A stretch of DNA of 64,000 bases from Lepidostoma basale (GCA_022606425.2 JAHDVF020000251.1:868001-932000), one strand, 5' to 3'. Shown: positions 32,053 to 43,257, counted from the first letter of the stretch. Program-made: numbers and translations. Notes: generated by a model not told the origin, from the letters alone.

Positions 32053-32996
32053 ACGAGTATATGTATATGGACAAATGTATGAAAGAGCTGAAAGGGTTGG
32101 ATGTAGGTGCCAAAATGAGCGGAGTGTCAGTAAGCTGTCTCTTGTATGCGGATGACGCTGTCCTTCTTGCAGACAACGAGCATTAACTACAAGTCCTGGT
32201 GAATTGTATGTTTGAGGTATGCATGCGAAATGATCTGATGATGAATGTTAATAAGTCCAAGGTAATGATTTTTGAAAAGGAAGAAACCACGACAGTCTGC
32301 AACATTAGCGTGAATGGTGAAAATTTGGAGCAAGTAGTTGAGTTCGTGTATTTAGGTAGTATGTTTACAAGAGATGGGCGAGTGGAGAGGGATATTGAGA
32401 GAAGGGTTGGGGCAGGCAACAAAGTGAATGGTGCACTTAAAGTTGTCATCGCAAACAAAAACCTATCAAAAAAAGCTAGAATGGCAGTGCACAATGGTGT
32501 TCTTCTACCGACCCTTATGTATGGAAGCGAAGCATGGAACTGGCAAAAGAAGGATGAAAGTAGAATAAATGCAGTTGAAATGAGATCTTTTAGAAGAATG
32601 TGTGGATACTCTGTGTATGATAGAGTGCCGAATGAAAATATAAGAAGTGAATGCGGTGCGAATGATGGTGTCATGAACAAAATAATGAAAGGATCATTAA
32701 GATGGTTTGGACATATTGAAAGAATGAATGAAGAAAGAATGGTAAAAAAATTATATGTTAATGATGTAAATGGAACCAGAAATAGAGGAAGACCGAGGAA
32801 AACGTGGCACGATCAAATAAATCAAATATTGAATGTCGGCCATGTGAGGAGTCAGAGAAATCGACGCGCGTGCATGACACGATGTATGAATGTTGAGGAA
32901 GCGAGAAAAATATGTCAGGAAAGAAAAGTGTGGCAGTCCATTCTTTCTGCCTACCCCTTCGGGGAGACGGCGTGATGGTTAGTTAGTTAGTTAGTA
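32053..32996 (+). mobile_element. Non-LTR D, longest copy, with target-site duplication
   Basis: The insertion is bounded by an 11-bp direct repeat AGTTCAGATAT (32042-32052 and 32997-33007). It ends GGCGTGATGG and TTAGTTAGTTAGTTAG. It is 5'-truncated just upstream of the catalytic RT box. The intact duplication and the long frame point to a fairly recent event. Confidence 0.85.
32067..32975 (+). pseudogene. Reverse transcriptase C-terminal half (family D), one nonsense codon
   Basis: In a single frame: GVSVSCLLYADDAVLLAD with the catalytic YADD box at 32145-32156, a TAA at 32184-32186, then 258 codons with no stop. The latter include VNKSKVMIFEK, VEFVYLGSMFTRDGR, LMYGSEAWNW, RWFGHIERMNEERMVKK, HDQINQILNVGHV and RRACMTRCMNVEEARKI, ending YPFGETA. 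Upstream motifs, including the first catalytic Asp and the endonuclease, are missing. It is the reference against which the other D fragments were recognised. RTE-like by motif pattern; not functional. Confidence 0.85.
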
Positions 32997-33007
32997 AGTT
33001 CAGATAT

Positions 33008-33553
33008 GTATATAAGGATAGAATGGTATGACCATCTACCATAACTTTTTCCTAGATGATTAGAAAATTTTTTATATTGTGTAGTCAGTAACAAAAGGGA
33101 TTTAAAATGTTGATTGCATTATCCATTCCGAGCATATCCAGTATTTATATAATACGTAGTTTCTCTAACGATTTTGCGTAAAACACACCTGTTTTGATTA
33201 GCTCTGGCAAAGATAGCGATTTTATTAGTTCCAACCACGTGCATGGAATGCTAATGGGAGCAATGCCAGGATCGCTCTGTTCTCTCCTAACGAACTAGCA
33301 GGGAATGAATTAATTACCGAGGAATATTTGTGAATCGGATTCGGGGATGGCTGTGATTCAATTATCAAGATCTATATAATTGAATATCGGGGGTAAAGCG
33401 CGGAAAGGTTTCATTTTATATACATATCCCATCGACAGAGTTTCGAATTTTCGGAAAGAATGCAAAGCGATTTACGACTCTTATATTGTAGATGTTGTTA
33501 CGCAACAATATTTTTTTGAAAAAGACGTACAATTTTTCATTATTTTCATTATT
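33008..33553. other. Unassigned sequence
   Basis: No recognised frame or repeat. Confidence 0.35.
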
Positions 33554-33561
33554 TCTTAAGC

Positions 33562-34041
33562 CAGTGGTTTCCAACTTTTATGCTACTTCTCCTCCCTGAA
33601 AAAAAAATTCGGCGCCTCCCTATATAATTTTTTTATAGTTATAATAATAAACACCCGTTTGAAATAATAAAAACTTAATTCCAACAAAAAAAAAAACTGT
33701 TATAAAATAATTAGAAAATTGCAAATGACTTTGTTTAATCTACAAAATATTTAAAAAATATTTAAAAATATGACATATTTTATATATTTTTTTAAATATA
33801 TTGTGAATTAAACAAAGTTGTTTTCAATTTCCTTAGTATATTACTATGGAATTCCACAGTGTTAATGCCTTAGCGTTTAATAAGTTGATACAGAATAATA
33901 ATAAGTATTTTTTATAAGGTTTTCGGTTTCCATATGAAGTTTTATTTATTTGTAGATATTGTGTTAACAAAAAAAAATGTATTACAATTTTTTGACGCCT
34001 CCCCTGGCAAAAGTCCGCGTCCCCCAGGTTGGAAACCGCTG
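33562..34041. mobile_element. hAT-like MITE
   Basis: Ends are CAGTGGTTTCCAAC on the left and GTTGGAAACCGCTG on the right, imperfect inverted repeats of the CAGNGGTT form common in hAT elements; both subterminal regions contain CGCCTCCC. Flanking 8-mers TCTTAAGC and ACTTTAGC agree at 6 of 8 positions, as expected for an old hAT duplication. The 480-bp interior has no ORF and includes a P6 palindrome (CTTTGTTTAATCTACAAAAT against ATTGTGAATTAAACAAAG). Confidence 0.7.
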
Positions 34042-34089
34042 ACTTTAGCTAATTATTAATATAACCAATTAGAATAAATTTTATTTCTG

Positions 34090-34405
34090 AACTAACTTAC
34101 TAACTAGCCATCCTATTCTTTCTGCCATAGGCAGAAAGAATAGGTCGCCGAAATGTTCTTCCTGACATATTTCCTTAACATTTATGCATCGTGTCATGCG
34201 CGCACGTCGATTTCACCGAATTCTCCACTGGCCGACAATAAAATATTCGATGGATTAGATCGTGCTACGTTTTCCTCGGTCTTTGTCTATTTCTTGTTAC
34301 ATTTACTTCGTAAACATATATTTTGTTTTTCATTCTTTTTTAATTTTTCCATGTGCCCAAACCATAAAAAATTCTCACTCTGTGCTAACCTCCGGCATCG
34401 GTAAG
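34090..34405 (-). mobile_element. Non-LTR D, decayed 3' fragment
   Basis: Begins with reversed tail ACTTACTAACTAGCCATC and holds reversed D stretches: TTTATGCATCGTGTCATGCG, CGCACGTCGATTTCACCG and CGTGCTACGTTTTCCTCGG. A 15-bp perfect hairpin (CCTATTCTTTCTGCC, ATA, its complement; 34109-34141) replaces the usual CTACCCCTTCGGGG segment. Confidence 0.65.
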
Positions 34406-34850
34406 CCCGTTCGATTTTATCCGCCCACGCACATAACATTTCCATCAGTTTGTCATTCTTTTAACTTCTTAATTTTTCAATACTTAAAATAACTAAACTA
34501 ATATGGATACTCTCGTCCATTTTTGCATTCCTTGATCAAAAAAGTCAGACACACACAATTCTCTGCAGAGAAAAGGGTTTATTGCAGTTCACCCAGAAGA
34601 TATGTGACGTTTGATAGTTAACATGACAACAGAAAGCCGCAAAGCAATTACTATCATCGAATATCTTCGGAATAGTTAATTATATACGCACCCACTTCAC
34701 GTGCTCAGGTATGCTTTGATCTGGCAAAATGGTCTCAATTAAGTAAATTAAGTTCGTGTGTACAAACACATACTCTAATTTAATAACGTACATTTATTAA
34801 GTTTTAATTTTTATTTGTACTTTGTCCTTTGAAAACTTTTTTACTTGATT
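34406..34850. other. Unassigned sequence
   Basis: Contains no recognised family; AATTCTCTGCAGAGAA near 34560 is a short self-complementary site. Confidence 0.3.
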
Positions 34851-34854
34851 TTAA

Positions 34855-34980
34855 CACCTGACGATGTTACCATTGGTAAGCGAAACGGCTGTTGCGACAA
34901 TTTCAAAGAATTTAATCAGAACAACAGTTAAGAATGTTGAAATATCAAAGTGTTTCCGCCAAAACAATGGATTACCAAAA
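34855..34980 (+). repeat. P2 repeat with hammerhead-like core
   Basis: 34858-34886 reads CTGACGA, TG, TTACC, ATT, GGTAA, GC, GAAAC: a perfect 5-bp stem whose sequence differs from the copy at 6265 (TCAAC/GTTGA). This is compensatory change. The distal part GTTTCCGCCAAAACAATGGA matches other P2 copies. Confidence 0.6.
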
Positions 34981-35084
34981 TAATTTTAATAATTTAATAT
35001 GAAAATAAATATAGACAATACCAAAGTGTTGATAGGTCGTTATGAGCAGAAAATCAATATAGTGATGAGAGGAGCATTATATAG

Positions 35085-35620
35085 AGTACAGAGCATAGCA
35101 TTTGTATACCTTAGTAGTAGGATCACTTCGGATTAGAGAACAAAAAGAGAAGTCGACCGGGGCATACAGCAAGACGTTAAACAACCAATCAAAGATTTTT
35201 TATTAAATATCATAGATAAAAAGCTTTGAAACAATTTGCCAATACAAAAGAATGGAATACATTGAACAACCTAAACCGAAACAGAAAGAAAAAGAAAAAT
35301 ACTGTAGGCTTTTGAGATGTGGTGCTACAGAAATATGTAAGGAATATCATGGAGAGATCAAATCACGATGAAAAGGTCACTAATAGATTCGAATGGAGGA
35401 TGCAACTGATTAAAACTTTCTCAGTGAGGCGAGTCTAATGGATCGGCTACATTATGCGTCATGAGAATCTTCTGCCAAATATTTTGAGCGGAAAATTACA
35501 CAGGGTGTCCCCGACGAGAGGATTTAAATCAATTGTGCGAGGGAATGAATTGGCTTTTATATGTTGATTTGAAGAGGACTGCAGATGAGCAAACCCAGTG
35601 GAAGACGAGGTGCAAGGCTT
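35085..35620 (+). mobile_element. Decayed non-LTR C-terminal region, A/G-like
   Basis: VYLSSRITSD then RTKREVDRGI corresponds to the YLGS.I..D....EI..RI block; farther on, FEMWCYRNM and ISWRDQIT correspond to the FEMW..RRMLRIPW block; RTADEQTQWKTRC resembles AAQDREEWK near the end. Many stops and frameshifts; no tail. Confidence 0.6.
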
Positions 35621-35741
35621 TTTTTTATAAATTAATACTTAGAATTGAAACTGCGAAGAAAAAACAATAATAATATTTTTTTAAGATAATTAAATGATTT
35701 TACTGAAACTCTTGATGGCAGTTCATTTTAAATAATAATGA

Positions 35742-35842
35742 AATAAAACGATGTTTTTTATCTACTTCCGCTGGCCTGGCGAAACCGGTCGCTGTTGAAA
35801 TAAAGACAAAAGTGAAAGTAGTTAAAAAACATCGTTTTATTA
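35742..35842. repeat. 101-bp hairpin repeat
   Basis: AATAAAACGATGTTTTTTAT plus CTACTT is repeated in inverse at the right end (AAGTAG then TTAAAAAACATCGTTTTATT) with one mismatch. The loop has GGCGAAACCGGTCGCTGTTG. The right arm recurs near 51785 and, diverged and reversed, at 49092-49132. Confidence 0.7.
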
Positions 35843-35859
35843 ATTTATTATCTGTAATA

Positions 35860-36010
35860 TTATTTATTAATTATTTCTATAAAAATGATGTAAAACTCCA
35901 TATTAAATAATTAATACGAATGAAGACGTTTTTTTTGTTTTTTTAATAAGTTATATGAATGACATGTTTCGTCAGTCTAAGGCATTATCAAATATCTGGA
36001 TTATAATGTA
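35860..36010. repeat. P3 repeat
   Basis: Family landmarks in order: ATGTAAAACTCCATATTAAA, TAATACGAATGAAGACGTTT, GAATGACATGTTTCGTCAGT and CTAAGGCATTATCAAATATC. Confidence 0.5.
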
Positions 36011-36325
36011 AAACGTTTAGATATTTTCAAATGATATACAAAATCATCATATTTATATACTATATAGATCACAAGCAGTGGAGTGAAATCTGATGGCAGG
36101 TGTCATTGTTAATAATTAGGAAATTCCTATATTTAATGTACACCTGTATATTTATACGCAAATGCGTATGAAAGTGAAAAGTTAGTGAACTTATACTTGT
36201 TTATACAGGTTAAGAGAGATATTGCATGCCTAATCTAATTTTAACATATTTTTTAAATTAAATATCCATTTTAAACTAAAACATATGATTTAAAAAAAAT
36301 TAATACACTTTCACATGACTTTATG

Positions 36326-36480
36326 TTTATTTAAACCAACCGGTTTTGGTCCCAACGGAGCTTCGTCGGGTTAAGAAAAAATAAAGTTGAATTTTGTTAC
36401 CCTGACGAAGCTTTGACGAAAGCGAATCCGGTTGGTTTTAATAAAAATAAAGCGGTGTAAAACTAGTTTAAGTGTGTTTT
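36326..36480. repeat. P5 inverted repeat
   Basis: Left AACCAACCGGTTTTGG and GGAGCTTCGTCGGG face right CCCTGACGAAGCTTTGACGA and CGAATCCGGTTGGTTTT. The right arm has the order CTGACGA, AGCTTTGAC, GAAA. The flank AATAAAGCGGTGT resembles the AATAAAGTGGT at the ends of the MITE at 38458 and the repeat at 51085. Confidence 0.55.
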
Positions 36481-36544
36481 TATTATTTTAATAATGTCAC
36501 ACTAAAAATTAAGTGCTTTATACGAAAATATACGAATTTGTCGA

Positions 36545-36913
36545 AACAATGTAGATTTTACGGAATCGAGAATCGGAATCAAGAGCAGACACTGTCAGAA
36601 CCAATCACCTGTTAAGAGGAACAGAAATGAGAACATTGCGGCCTAATGAGAAGAGACGATCCTTAGAGATAGGATACCCAATGAAGAAATTTGCAAATTT
36701 CTGGAGGATTCTGGAGGGACCACATCGAGGGAATGGATCCAGCAAAAATTCCTAAGATCGTGATGCTCGAGACTCCAGAGGGCCGTCGACTACCAGGACG
36801 ACCACCAAAGAGATGGAGAGAAGGCTGGGCGTTTTCATCACAGGAAGAAAGTTGATATCCTGCATAAGCAGATCGTTAGATCTACAATCAGAAAAACAAG
36901 AAGAAGAAAATTG
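36545..36913 (+). mobile_element. Non-LTR C-like fragment, decayed
   Basis: AGAACATTGCGG (RTLR), GATAGGATACCCAATGAAGA (DRIPNEE), CTGGAGGGACCACATCGAGG (WRDHIEG) and CGACCACCAAAGAGATGGAG (RPPKRWR) follow in C order over shifting frames. It ends AACAAGAAGAAGAAAATTG. Confidence 0.65.
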
Positions 36914-37744
36914 TAGATATTGTTTAATTTGATTTTTTTAAATACGAGTACTTAGTTAAATTTTTTCACATTGTTTCATAACCCTCTTTCCTGCATAAAA
37001 TACGCTATTATATTATATAAAATACAAGCAGAGAAATAAACTTCAGATTTGTTCTGAATAATGGAGAGATACACAGATATCTCACTAACTTTAATTATAT
37101 TTATATTTTATCTTTACTGTACACTTTTCATTCATGTTTCAATTTAGGGATTGATTTATAGCAATGTTTATTAACATCTTTTCTGGTTTCAATACTTGGG
37201 CCTTTTTAGTGTGGTAGTTTACAGTTGCTTTTACCATTTGTATACCGCAGGTTATTTGAACCTAATATCTTTATACAACTTTTTTGTATGCAAACTTATG
37301 TGTACTGAAAATCGTTAGGTTTTCAAAGGCATTACGCTTTCACGTTTTCTCTTCAAGATATCGTCTTTATTCCACGAAATGAACATAGAATCCTAAGTGC
37401 TCAGGGCGCAAATACGATGAAAACGCATTTTACATTGTAAATTGAGTGTTTTCTGTATTATTTATTAGATAATAGTAAATTGATATAGGCACGTAACTCG
37501 ATACTAAATTTATACGGGGCTGGAGGATGGTGAAGCGTCTTTCAAAACGCGTGACATTTGTATTTATGATGAAGACATTGGAATTGATATTTAATATCAT
37601 ATCCATCTTGTTGGTTCTCGGTTCTCGGGAACGAGCACTCTTCGAGAAAATTGCAAATTTTACAACATTTCGTTTGAGTATATGTTTGTGTACAGTTTTC
37701 TAAGTTTATGTGTTGGATATTTTAGTATTAGGCTTTTTCAATTA
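36914..37744. other. Unassigned AT-rich sequence
   Basis: 36990-37080 (AAAATACGCTATTATATTAT and GATTTGTTCTGAATAATGG) recurs in reverse near 40160-40260, so both are copies of an undefined repeat. Nothing else recognised. Confidence 0.4.
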
Positions 37745-37854
37745 ATATTTCAAATAATTTGGTGGTTGAATGACTCTTTGCATCTTTAAAGTACGAGCCA
37801 AATTGATGAAAATATTACAGCTATTTTAATATATTGATTCTCATCACATGCCTG
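37745..37854 (-). mobile_element. tRNA-derived SINE, first half of a split minus copy
   Basis: GTTGAATGACTCTTTGCATC, GAGCCAAATTGATGAAAAT and GATTCTCATCACATG correspond to the 3' half of the SINE in reverse. The copy resumes at 38100. Confidence 0.6.
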
Positions 37855-38070
37855 CCTTTGCATTGACTGCCACCCCGAAGGTTCCGGGTTTGATTCCCAG
37901 CGAGGGCAGTGATTGTCACACTGTCTTTGGTCTGGTGTAGATTTCACGTGGCAATAAAATGGCGATAGATTAGCTACTTATCACATGTCACGAGAATCAT
38001 TATGATAGCTATGAATACCTTTTACATCGATTTGGCTCATGTTCTCATGATGTAAAGAGCGATTCAACAA

Positions 38071-38099
<29 letters not shown>
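37855..38099 (+). mobile_element. tRNA-derived SINE inserted in another SINE
   Basis: It lacks the A-box end and begins at TTGCATTGACTGCCACCCCG; the B box is GGTTTGATTCC (mutated). The body and a long AATAATAAT tail are good matches to 4254-4514. It sits between CACATG and GTGATACG of the minus SINE. Confidence 0.8.
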
Positions 38100-38101
<2 letters not shown>

Positions 38102-38240
38102 TGATACGTGAAGAATCAATCGTCATTTTAATGTCACGTGAATTCTGCACCATACCATATGGTAGATAGTGTGGGAATCACACTCTTATTGCCGGAAATC
38201 GAAACCAGGATCTTCGATGTGACTGTCGTGTCATTTCCAT
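38100..38240 (-). mobile_element. tRNA-derived SINE, second half of a split minus copy
   Basis: Resumes with GTGATACGTGAAG, then TCATTTTAATGTCACGTGAA and GAAATCGAAACCAGGATCTT (decayed B-box region). Reversed order agrees with the SINE consensus head. Confidence 0.6.
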
Positions 38241-38457
38241 AAAAAAACAATTTAATAAAACTTTTAGTTGACATAAGTTTTTATTCGTCTTATTTTTTTG
38301 TGAGATACCGTTGTTAATTTAAAAATATTTTTTTTTAACACGGTTTTATTCAAATCTAATATGAAATGTTTTGCAAATAAAAATATTCCAAGTTTGATAC
38401 GAAGCTTGGTGGTTTAACATATTTAAAAATAAATGTAAACACTTTTTTTCTTCGTAT

Positions 38458-38726
38458 TTAACCACTTTATTTTGAGTAAGTTGAGCCAACCGGTTTCACT
38501 CTTTTACCATTACGATTTCTTCGGCCGTTGTATTAAAATTTTCCGCGCCTAGCTCCGTAGCTCGCTAGTTAGGTACCCTTTCGAACGTTTTTCCTAACCA
38601 TCGTCTGTCAGTGCAATTGGCTGCATTTTCGCTTGATTTTAAAGACGCGCACGCCGTCTGGCAACACTGTTTTCGCCCCTCTGCGCGAAACCGGTTGGCC
38701 CAACTTGCTCAAAATAAAGTGGTTAA
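38458..38726. mobile_element. 269-bp MITE with 40-bp terminal inverted repeats
   Basis: TTAACCACTTTATTTTGAG starts the left 40-bp terminal repeat (38458-38497), which matches the right one (38687-38726) with two mismatches. Both end inward with AACCGGTTTC or its complement. The interior is GC-richer (CCGCGCCTAGCTCCGTAGCT) and non-coding. Flanks are GTAT and ATAC, leaving the target duplication ambiguous. Confidence 0.75.
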
Positions 38727-39078
38727 TACAAATTTAAAACATGTTTAATTTTTGTAACCTCTATCCACATGTCCAAAAATAAACTTGAAATTATAGAAAT
38801 GTGTATAAAATACCCATTTTATGACTCATCCTGAAATGTAAAAACAAATATTAATAGATTGGGAAAAATACACATTAAAGTATAAAAGAAATATTTTATG
38901 GGTACTCATTAATATTATTTAATGTTTGATATAATTTAATCATATATTCTATACAAGATTACGTATCAATTGTGTATTTTCTTTTGCTGTTGTATTGCTA
39001 TACGGCGGGACATCAAGGGAGTGTAGCTTAGCTTAAATGTGGTTTGGGTCGCCCATGGTTGCAAATATACATTTTTTT
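38727..39078. other. AT-rich sequence, repeat-like in part
   Basis: GGGAAAAATACACATTAAAG near 38863 resembles the P6-associated AGTGGGGAAAATACACAT block. No frame found. Confidence 0.35.
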
Positions 39079-39200
39079 TAACGTAAGTCCCGCATGGACG
39101 GGGGACGGGCCTAGAGAGTGCACGAGTGAAGCAGACGAAAGGTGCCGCGGCGCCTATAACAGCTTCGGGTAAGCGGAGGGAGTCCTCTATGGCTCGGCCA
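39079..39200 (+). repeat. S2 short GC-rich repeat
   Basis: AACGTAAGTCCCGCATGGAC, then GGGCCTAGAGAGTGCA and CGCCTATAACAGC. The same order is at 51996-52100, and a reversed piece is at 46463-46540. Length and non-coding character suggest a SINE, but no Pol III boxes are clear. Confidence 0.5.
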
Positions 39201-41249
39201 TATAATAATGTATTCTATAAAAAATGAATAATGATATTGAACAAATACATTGTAAGTATTTTTTGCGCCTGTGAGCCTGAGATCAATTAAGTTCAAATTG
39301 GGTTTTTAAAAGGTATTAAGTTAAAAATATAAAAGAAAAGTCTCCTTCTATGGTATTTTATTTGGATGAAAATGATTGTTTTTTAGAGGTTTTCATAGAT
39401 TTTATGACATGTTTTTCCATGAAAGGTAATATGAAATAATAATGGCTAAGTAAACATAATACATGTTTATCCTAATAAATAAATAAAAATGTTCTCGTAT
39501 TCTTAATTTTTTTGTGATCCTAAATATTTTCTCCAAATCTGACTTTGTCTCGTTAAAATCTATTTTATTTGCTAAAAAATGAACAGAGTTAAGGCAGTGA
39601 ATAATAATATATTCTCAATTCTTTAATTATTCCTTTGAATAATGATCTCGCCTTTCGCTTGGTGTAGCAGAGGCACGAACGTAATTTGATGGGAGCAATT
39701 TAAACTTTTGAAATCAAATATTTCGAACAATGGAGCAAACCGCTTCTTAAATCAATTAAGCGTACATCATGAAAATATTCACTCAAAACGCGTTTCGCTT
39801 TGAAAGCAAAGTAAACTCGGGAGAAACAATCCGTTCAAGTACCACAAATATAAAATATTTTTCAAATTTACAAGATTGAAAGCCAGTTTTGGTTTTGATC
39901 ACTTCGCCCCGCTATAATAAATGTCCTTTGTGTGGGTGTATTCTGAATGAACTTGAAAAATCTTTCAAAGTGACGGGGAAAGTAGACGTCTGATGTTTTT
40001 TTATTCGAATGACGAACAATTAATTTTGTTGTTTTCCATTGACACAATGAACTAAGGTATTCAGAGCATGATGTGTCTGTCAAGCGATCTTTGTCCTTGA
40101 GATTGTTTAAGATATTTACGAAATAAATTATTCATCTGTTTCATTTGTTGGTGAGATATCTGTGTATCTTTCCATTATTCAGAACAAATCTAAAGTTTAT
40201 TTCTCTGCTTGTATTTTATATAATATAATAGCGTATTTTATGCAGGAAAGTAAGTTATGAAACAATGTGAAAAAATTTAACTAAGTACTCGTTTTTAAAA
40301 AATGTAATTAATCAAAGATTTTTGTAATGAATCAACTACATTCTCAAGTCACCTAATGTTATTAAAAATATGCTTAGTAAAATAAAAACCACATCAGTTT
40401 ATTATCTCACACATAACAAACATTATTAATGTTTAAGATATCTATTGAGTACAGGTAAAATAAAATATATAAGATATAATACCAGGAACGCATGAGAGAT
40501 GGTACAAGACTAAACAACCGTGTGATATAATAAAGTTATTTTCATTAATTAAGAAATATTGCAATATTGCAATTTTTTATTTCCGTCTATTGGTTTAAAT
40601 ATTTAAATTAATAATAGCTGATAAGGTTTTTCCATACTATTATTTCATTAATATTCAATTAAGCCGAAAATTAAAATTTACAGAAGATTTGTTATATTTT
40701 ATGAGAGTTCTGAATATGTTCTGGCAAGGTGTAAAATATCTTTCTCACATTATACAATACATTTCGTTTCCCATCTTGCAGACTGATGTTCAACATCCTC
40801 CTCTCCAATGCTGGTCACTCGGAGGAACCGAAATGAATGGATCTGAGAGTAGACCAAAGTTTTGTTTTAAGACATTTATTACGTTAATATACAATTAGTA
40901 AACTATTATGACCAATCCTTAAAAGTACTAGTTACAGTGGGGAAAATACACATGTACATAGCATAAGAATACACATTATTTGGTAAAATACATTGAATTG
41001 CTTTTTGAATTAAAAATGATTTGATGAAAATAAAAATATATTTCTTATATATTCACCATAACTTTGTATTGTGAGATGAAGGGCTTCTGTGTCCGAAACA
41101 TCTTTGTGTTTATTTAATTTTGATTTTTAATAAAGAAAAAATATGAAAATACTCGTATAAGGTTATTAGGAATGACTTATACAAGATTTAATAGTTGGAA
41201 CATTCTAATTTTATTTCATAATATTTTTGACTTGAAACTCCGACAAATA
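39201..41249. other. Mostly unassigned AT-rich sequence with repeat fragments
   Basis: A weak P3 fragment lies at 39340-39430 (TTTTAGAGGTTTTCATAGAT, GACATGTTTTTCC). A P6-associated block is at 40925-41000 and a decayed P1 core at 41073-41099 (GAGATGA, A, GGGCTTCTGTGTCC, GAAAC). A reversed copy of the 36990 repeat is at 40160-40260. No gene. Confidence 0.4.
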
Positions 41250-41319
41250 ATAGCGCCCTTGAGATGAGTAATTCATAAAAATGGGGCTCCATAAATTATC
41301 CAAATTATTATTATTATTA
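41250..41319 (+). repeat. Short SINE-like 3' fragment
   Basis: TAGCGCCCTTGAGATGAGTA, then CCATAAATTATCCAAATTAT and a TTATTATTATT tail. Second copy of the 256-328 insertion. Confidence 0.5.
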
Positions 41320-42500
41320 ATGATTAAATGTTATATATGGTCTGTTCTACTAAAGGGTCATCAAATAAGGACGGATCGATGTTGAAATGAAATAAAACCA
41401 GCTGTGTATAAGGTTCAGGTACAAAATTCTTTTTTATTTGAATGGCCCATGTAGGCCATAATGTAAAACATATGACATAGTTTAAATGTCCTCTACAGCT
41501 TCACAGGTTGGCACGAATCCGAGAAGTCCAATTTTCAATGACTATGCCGCATAGATCCGACTGAATTTGAGCGATGGCCTGGGTTATGTTGACTTTGGGG
41601 ACATCTGTCGATTCCGGCTTATTGGCATTGACTTGCGATTTGAAAAAACCCACAAGAAAAAGTCTAGTGGGGTCAAATCACACGATATTGGTGGCCAATT
41701 TGCTTCACCTCCGCGAGAGATAACCTTAACTTTCTTGTGCACGGCGATGAATTGACCGCCTCAGGTTCTTGCACACTTTCACGGACACCGGTAAAGTTCT
41801 CGGCTGATCTGGCGTTTTTTTCACGTATGGGTGTTGGCTGAATATTTACTGAACGTTGGAGAATCGTCTTTGAAGGGCCGTATCTGCCGTAAAATGGGCG
41901 CAACGCGCGCATTTTTGGACAAACGATCACCAATTTTGATTATAAAGTTTTATTATTTGGACGTACTGTTCAAACATGTAACTTGCTATGGTAATTTGGC
42001 ATTAGCGACTTAATAATAAACAACAGATTTGACAGACACTGCAAAAACAACATGGCTGCCACAGTCTTTCAACATTGTCCCGTCCTTATTGGATGACCCT
42101 TTATATGGCTGCGAATCCTGGACTCTGAAAGTGAATGTAATGAACCGGTTGGAAGCATTCGTGATGTGGATATACCCCAAAATGCTTCGTATACCGTGGA
42201 CCGATAGTGTCAGTAATGCAGACGTACTGCAGAGAGCCAGAGCCAATAGAGAGCTGTTGTCGAGTATGAAAATTAGAAAGGTCTCATATTTGGGTCATGT
42301 GCTATGGGGAGAAAAATATCACCTCCGAGGGACGTCGGGGAGTTGGTAGAAGCAGCTATCTTGGCTGCGGAAAATCAAAGAGTGGAGAGTGAATAACAAA
42401 TGTTCAGAACCTGTTCCAAGTGGCGTAGTATGCCTTTGCTGCAGTGATCGCCAACGTTGGGGGGACCTGACACGGTATCGAAAGAAGAAAAATAAGAAGA
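41320..42500 (+). mobile_element. Non-LTR A copy split by a Tc1/mariner-type element
   Basis: Before the insertion the frame reads MIKCYIWSVLL (41320-41350). Removing 41351-42101, that is the insertion plus one TA, joins it in frame to YGCESWTLKVNVMNRLEAF, then RKVSYLGHVL and, after frameshifts, a VIANVGGT-like end. This matches YIWSALLYGSETWTLK in 15183-16268. The tail is GAAAGAAGAAAAATAAGAAG. Confidence 0.85.
41353..42101 (-). mobile_element. Tc1/mariner-superfamily element, internally deleted
   Basis: Terminal repeats AAGGGTCATCAAATAAGGAC (41353) and its complement with one mismatch (ending 42101) are flanked by TA on both sides (41351-41352, 42102-42103). The minus strand keeps an N-terminal fragment (FYGRYGPSKTILQRSVN, RSAENFTGVRESVQE) and then a C-terminal one starting near PLDFFLWVF-like sequence and SRIRA. 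Most of the DDE domain is missing at about 41680, so it is a non-autonomous deletion product. Confidence 0.8.
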
Positions 42501-43257
42501 ATATTATTTATCGAGGTATGCTTGTGTAATTCTTGTATATACTGTGAGGGTGTAGCACATGCTATATATGATGTACAAAGTATAATCATGCAAATGTAGA
42601 AAGTGTATATACGTTCATGACCACATTACTGTGCGTTCGAATTGTAGAGATAATATAAATAATTAACTGCTCATTTAATTTCCACAGCGATTTACGACGG
42701 ATCCTAAAAATCTCCGTATTTTATATTTTAAAGACGCCAGAAATAATCCGCTTCCAAAAGGGTTGCGGCCCAATAAATTACGCCAATAAGGGCGTTAAAT
42801 ACGAATGAAAGGGAACGCTTTCGGAAGGGAAAGTCCTCTCTCGTCTTAACATTTAATAATTCAAAAGGACAAAACCTCGTAATAATATAACTCTTTTCAT
42901 AAAATTCTCCTCAAAGGCATTTCGCCTAACTCGGTTTAATACGGGAGTGTACTGAAAACTTAGCGGGTAGTTTGTATAAAAAGAATTCTAGGGCTAAAAG
43001 ACTCGGAGATTACGCGGAATCTGCGTCGATATAAAAAATACTCCTTTAGTACAATATTCTCTCTTTGTAATAATACTACACGTGGTCAAAGGATGGATTC
43101 TAAATTCTCAGTATATTTTATTATTAAAAGAATTTTACTAAATGTATGAATATATATCAGCACTAGCATATAGCTTTAAACGTTATTTTGTACTAAAAAT
43201 AAGACAAATTTAGAATATTTGACGAGAAACGTCAAACAAAATATAGTAATTTATTAT
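42501..43257. other. Unassigned sequence
   Basis: No frame or repeat was recognised. Confidence 0.35.

Noticed and set aside
32183..32680. 165-codon minus-strand protein
   Set aside because: It is the antisense shadow of the D reverse transcriptase frame on the plus strand.
32980..32996. Telomeric TTAGG repeat
   Set aside because: The repeat is TTAG with a 4-base period and always follows the D family 3' end, so it is a retrotransposon tail.
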